Part shown: positions 7,310 to 8,624 of the stretch, piece after piece
How positions within the stretch are numbered: the stretch's first letter is position 1
Layout: the number at the start of each line of letters is the position of its first letter
Source: Candidatus Pacearchaeota archaeon UBA284
Lineage (GTDB): Archaea > Nanobdellota > Nanobdellia > Pacearchaeales > UBA284
NCBI GenBank assembly: GCA_002499185.1
Contig: DAKN01000103.1
Span: 1 to 8,624 of the forward strand
Length of the DNA: 8,624 nucleotides
Direction: 5' to 3'
Notes under the pieces: generated by a model
What the model was told of the DNA's origin: nothing
Database searches by the model: none
Seen by the model: the letters and a program-made list of their open reading frames with translations, nothing else
Made by a program: the position numbers and the translations under genes

Positions 7310-7349
7310 CTGCCAGGCCCGTATTAAATATTTTTAGCAGGATTTGTTC
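7310..7349 (+). repeat. 40-nt direct repeat, copy 1 (tRNA 3' end and downstream flank)
   Basis: Identical at all 40 positions to 7410-7449. It contains the last 12 nt of the tRNA gene, the T-run downstream and a GCAGGATTTGTTC tail. With the additional match of GTTCAAATC (7301-7309) to 7346-7354, the real duplicated unit is 45 nt, and the second copy is interrupted by 55 nt. Confidence 0.9.
7331..7335 (+). terminator. T-run terminator of tRNA-Arg
   Basis: TTTTT lies 10 nt after the tRNA 3' end, the usual archaeal intrinsic signal after a tRNA gene. The same T-run recurs at 7431-7435 in the duplicated copy. Confidence 0.55.
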
Positions 7350-7354
7350 AAATC

Positions 7355-7409
7355 TCCTCGAAAATTATTAGATTTTCGGGACGCCAAAAATCTTTTAGAT
7401 TTTTAAGCG
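7355..7409 (+). repeat. Twin-hairpin element, copy C (interrupting duplicated tRNA 3' end)
   Basis: A 55-nt insertion whose edges are fixed by the duplicated flank: AAATC on the left and CTGCC on the right are contiguous in the intact tRNA. The first hairpin is CTCGAAAAT (7357-7365) with ATTTTCGGG (7372-7380), including one G-T pair. The second is AAAAATCT (7386-7393) with AGATTTTT (7397-7404) around TTT, closed further by CGC (7382-7384) and GCG (7407-7409). Its layout and sequence match copy B. It encodes no protein. Confidence 0.78.
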
Positions 7410-7449
7410 CTGCCAGGCCCGTATTAAATATTTTTAGCAGGATTTGTTC
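7410..7449 (+). repeat. 40-nt direct repeat, copy 2 (tRNA 3' end fragment)
   Basis: Exact copy of 7310-7349. Joined to 7346-7354 across copy C it would recreate part of the T-arm and the acceptor 3' strand. It is a nonfunctional tRNA fragment, since no 5' half accompanies it. The Toprim, tRNA and GGDEF genes keep their reading frames and promoters. Confidence 0.88.
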
Positions 7450-7468
7450 GGAAAGAAGTTAAGAATTA

Positions 7469-8194
7469 TTAAATTGTGCAAACTTTAAGCAATCTCTCAT
7501 TGTAAACTATTACTCTGTTTTTTCCGTGGGTTTTCGCATATTTCAATGCAAGATTTGCTTTCTTGAATAAATCTTCGCTTGTTTCTGTTGTTCCATTTTT
7601 TTCAGGCATTTCCGGAATTTGAATTGCCCTTAAATAAGAAAAAACATCAGATCTTTGAATAACTTGTTTAGGAATTTTAACAACCTTTTCATAAGCTTTT
7701 CTTTTTTTTAATTTTTTTTCAATAGATGAAACGCCAATACTTATAGTAACTTTATATTTCAATAAAAGTTTATCTTTTTGAACTTGACTTCTTAATCTTT
7801 CTGCAACTTCTTTTGCTTTTTTTTGAGTTGTCTCTGGCAATAAAAGAACAAACTCTTCTCCTCCGAATCTTGCGGCAAAATCTGTTTTTCTCAAATTATC
7901 TTTTATAATATCTGAAATTTCTATTAACATTTTGTCTGCTCGCAAATACCCGTATTTTTCGTTTATTTTTTTGAAATCATCTATATCTATTAATATTAAT
8001 GAAATCGGAGAACCATAACGTAGGGCTATGGAAATTTCATGGTTAAGCTCGTTTGCAAAAAAAGTGCTATTATACAATCCGGTTTTTGGGTCTGTCGTCG
8101 CTAATTTGTAAAGTTTTGAAACTTTTTCCATAGCAAGAATATCTGTTGCTTTCTGATAATTATCATAGATTTTTCTTACCTCTTTCTTTTTCAT
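7469..8194 (-). CDS. GGDEF-domain diguanylate cyclase
   Basis: Likely makes cyclic di-GMP from two GTP. The 241-residue cytosolic protein has a short N-terminal helix (about 1-32) and then a GGDEF domain: TGLYN (38-42), DIDDFKKIN with metal ligand D70 and base-contacting N78, the signature GGEEF (111-115), SIGVS (152-156) and AKTHGKNRV (220-228). RKTD (102-105) lies five residues before GGEEF and matches the allosteric RxxD product-inhibition site. Small departures are Y83 for the usual His and A86 for Gly in the GHxxGD stretch; D87 is kept. Between SIGVS and the closing helix there is an insert of about 40 residues (roughly 158-205), rich in Lys at first. No sensor domain is fused and no EAL, HD-GYP or PilZ gene is nearby. 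The start ATG lies about 28 nt from a TATA palindrome, implying a leaderless transcript. Confidence 0.94.
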   Translation of the reverse strand: MKKKEVRKIYDNYQKATDILAMEKVSKLYKLATTDPKTGLYNSTFFANELNHEISIALRYGSPISLILIDIDDFKKINEKYGYLRADKMLIEISDIIKDNLRKTDFAARFGGEEFVLLLPETTQKKAKEVAERLRSQVQKDKLLLKYKVTISIGVSSIEKKLKKRKAYEKVVKIPKQVIQRSDVFSYLRAIQIPEMPEKNGTTETSEDLFKKANLALKYAKTHGKNRVIVYNERLLKVCTI

Positions 8195-8210
8195 TAATTA
8201 GAAAAAACAA

Positions 8211-8228
8211 AAGCGTTTAAATATTTAA
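8211..8228. promoter_or_regulatory. Palindromic bidirectional TATA box for GGDEF and tatD-like genes
   Basis: TTAAATATTTAA (8217-8228) is a perfect 12-bp palindrome midway between two divergent start codons. Its centre is about 28 nt from the GGDEF ATG (8194) and about 22 nt from the TatD ATG (8245). AAAAGCG lies on the plus-strand side as a BRE candidate. Both mRNAs would have little or no leader. Confidence 0.6.
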
Positions 8229-8244
8229 TCAATTCTATTTAATT

Positions 8245-8624
8245 ATGATAGATAGCCATTGTCATTTTGAACAGAAAGATTATGATTCAGATAGAGAAGA
8301 AGTCATAAAGAAATGCCAGAAAGAATTAAAGGCAGTTATCAGTTGCTGTGCCCATAGCAAGCATATTCAATTGACTCTTGAACTTGCAAAAAAATATCCG
8401 GATTTTATTTTTACCTGTTTTTCATTGCATCCAGAGTATATTAAAGAAATAACACGCGAGCAAATAAATGAATTAAAAGAAATTTTAAGAAAAGAAATCA
8501 AAGAAAAAAATAATAAAAACATTGTAGCTATTGGGGAAACAGGATTGGATTTTCATTGGATTAAAGAACCAGAATGGCGTGAGAAACAAGCAGAATTATT
8601 TGAAGAATTTATTGAATTAAGCAA
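8245..8624 (+). CDS. tatD: TatD-family metal-dependent nuclease (3' partial)
   Basis: The first 126 codons of a TatD/YcfH-type hydrolase, cut by the window end; the family is normally about 250-270 residues. It begins MIDSHCHFE with the HxH metal pair H5 and H7 of the amidohydrolase TIM barrel, followed by SLHPEY (60-65) and the family signature AIGETGLDF (95-103) with metal ligand E98. Members are Mg-dependent deoxyribonucleases or 3'-5' exonucleases involved in DNA repair and quality control; the archaeal role is not settled. The start is supported by the HxH motif at the very N-terminus and by the TATA spacing, with no Shine-Dalgarno sequence. It diverges from the GGDEF gene across a 50-bp spacer. 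Confidence 0.93.
   Translation, partial: MIDSHCHFEQKDYDSDREEVIKKCQKELKAVISCCAHSKHIQLTLELAKKYPDFIFTCFSLHPEYIKEITREQINELKEILRKEIKEKNNKNIVAIGETGLDFHWIKEPEWREKQAELFEEFIELS

Larger units (their letters stand above)
7152..7321 (+). tRNA. tRNA-Arg (anticodon UCU) with 95-nt archaeal intron
   Basis: Reads AGA, and by wobble AGG, codons. The full cloverleaf is visible. The acceptor stem GGGCCTG (7152-7158) pairs perfectly with CAGGCCC (7314-7320), with discriminator G7321 and no encoded CCA. The D-arm is ACTC/GAGT with GG at 7170-7171. The anticodon stem is CTAGC (7180-7184) with GCTAG (7287-7291). The anticodon loop begins CTTCTA with TCT at 7187-7189. The variable loop is AAGTC, and the T-arm is GCAGG, TTCAAAT, CCTGC (7297-7313). 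Exons are 7152-7190 and 7286-7321, giving a 75-nt mature RNA. A T-run follows as terminator, and a TATA box lies 27 nt upstream. The intron carries a twin-hairpin repeat. Confidence 0.95.

Noticed and set aside
6842..7409. CRISPR array
   Set aside because: There are only three diverged copies, in different orientations and irregularly spaced; each is internally palindromic and there are no cas genes.
7310..7449. attL/attR-type integration of a mobile element at the tRNA 3' end
   Set aside because: The repeats flank only 60 nt with no integrase, and the offsets are explained exactly by a 45-nt tandem duplication plus a 55-nt insertion.

Overview
The window is AT-rich archaeal DNA. It carries a group II chaperonin (thermosome), a spliced tRNA with a bulge-helix-bulge intron at position 37/38, TATA/BRE-type promoters about 26 nt from start codons (mostly leaderless transcripts), an archaeal Toprim protein of the UPF0292 type and a CBS/zinc-ribbon protein. 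Short genes, low G+C and a GGDEF protein in an archaeon fit a DPANN lineage of the Woesearchaeota/Pacearchaeota kind. That placement is inference.

Layout. (1) Bases 1-3739 hold a two-gene plus-strand operon that looks like genome defence. The first gene is a DUF262/DUF1524 (GmrSD-type) restriction protein, 5'-truncated by the window edge, with an extra C-terminal HDR-containing domain that may be phospholipase D-like. Four bases later comes a 379-residue protein I cannot assign. (2) Bases 3740-4260 are noncoding, less AT-rich at the left, with several hairpins. (3) Thermosome (minus) and CBS/zinc-ribbon protein (plus) are divergent from a 187-bp spacer. (4) The small Toprim protein (minus) and a tRNA-Arg(UCU) with a 95-nt intron diverge from one shared TATA box. 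(5) A GGDEF diguanylate cyclase (minus) and a TatD-family nuclease (plus, cut by the window end) diverge from a 12-bp palindromic TATA box.

The most unusual signal is a family of three diverged, roughly 50-55-nt twin-hairpin elements within 570 bp (6842-7409). One sits in frame inside the Toprim gene and adds about 17 residues. One sits in the tRNA intron. One interrupts a duplicated copy of the tRNA 3' end. The order of events can be read from the sequence: a 45-nt tandem duplication at a GTTC microhomology, then insertion of 55 nt into the second copy. The behaviour resembles that of Rickettsia palindromic elements, but in an archaeon.

Apart from the defence pair, the genes look like unlinked housekeeping and regulatory units, each with its own promoter.
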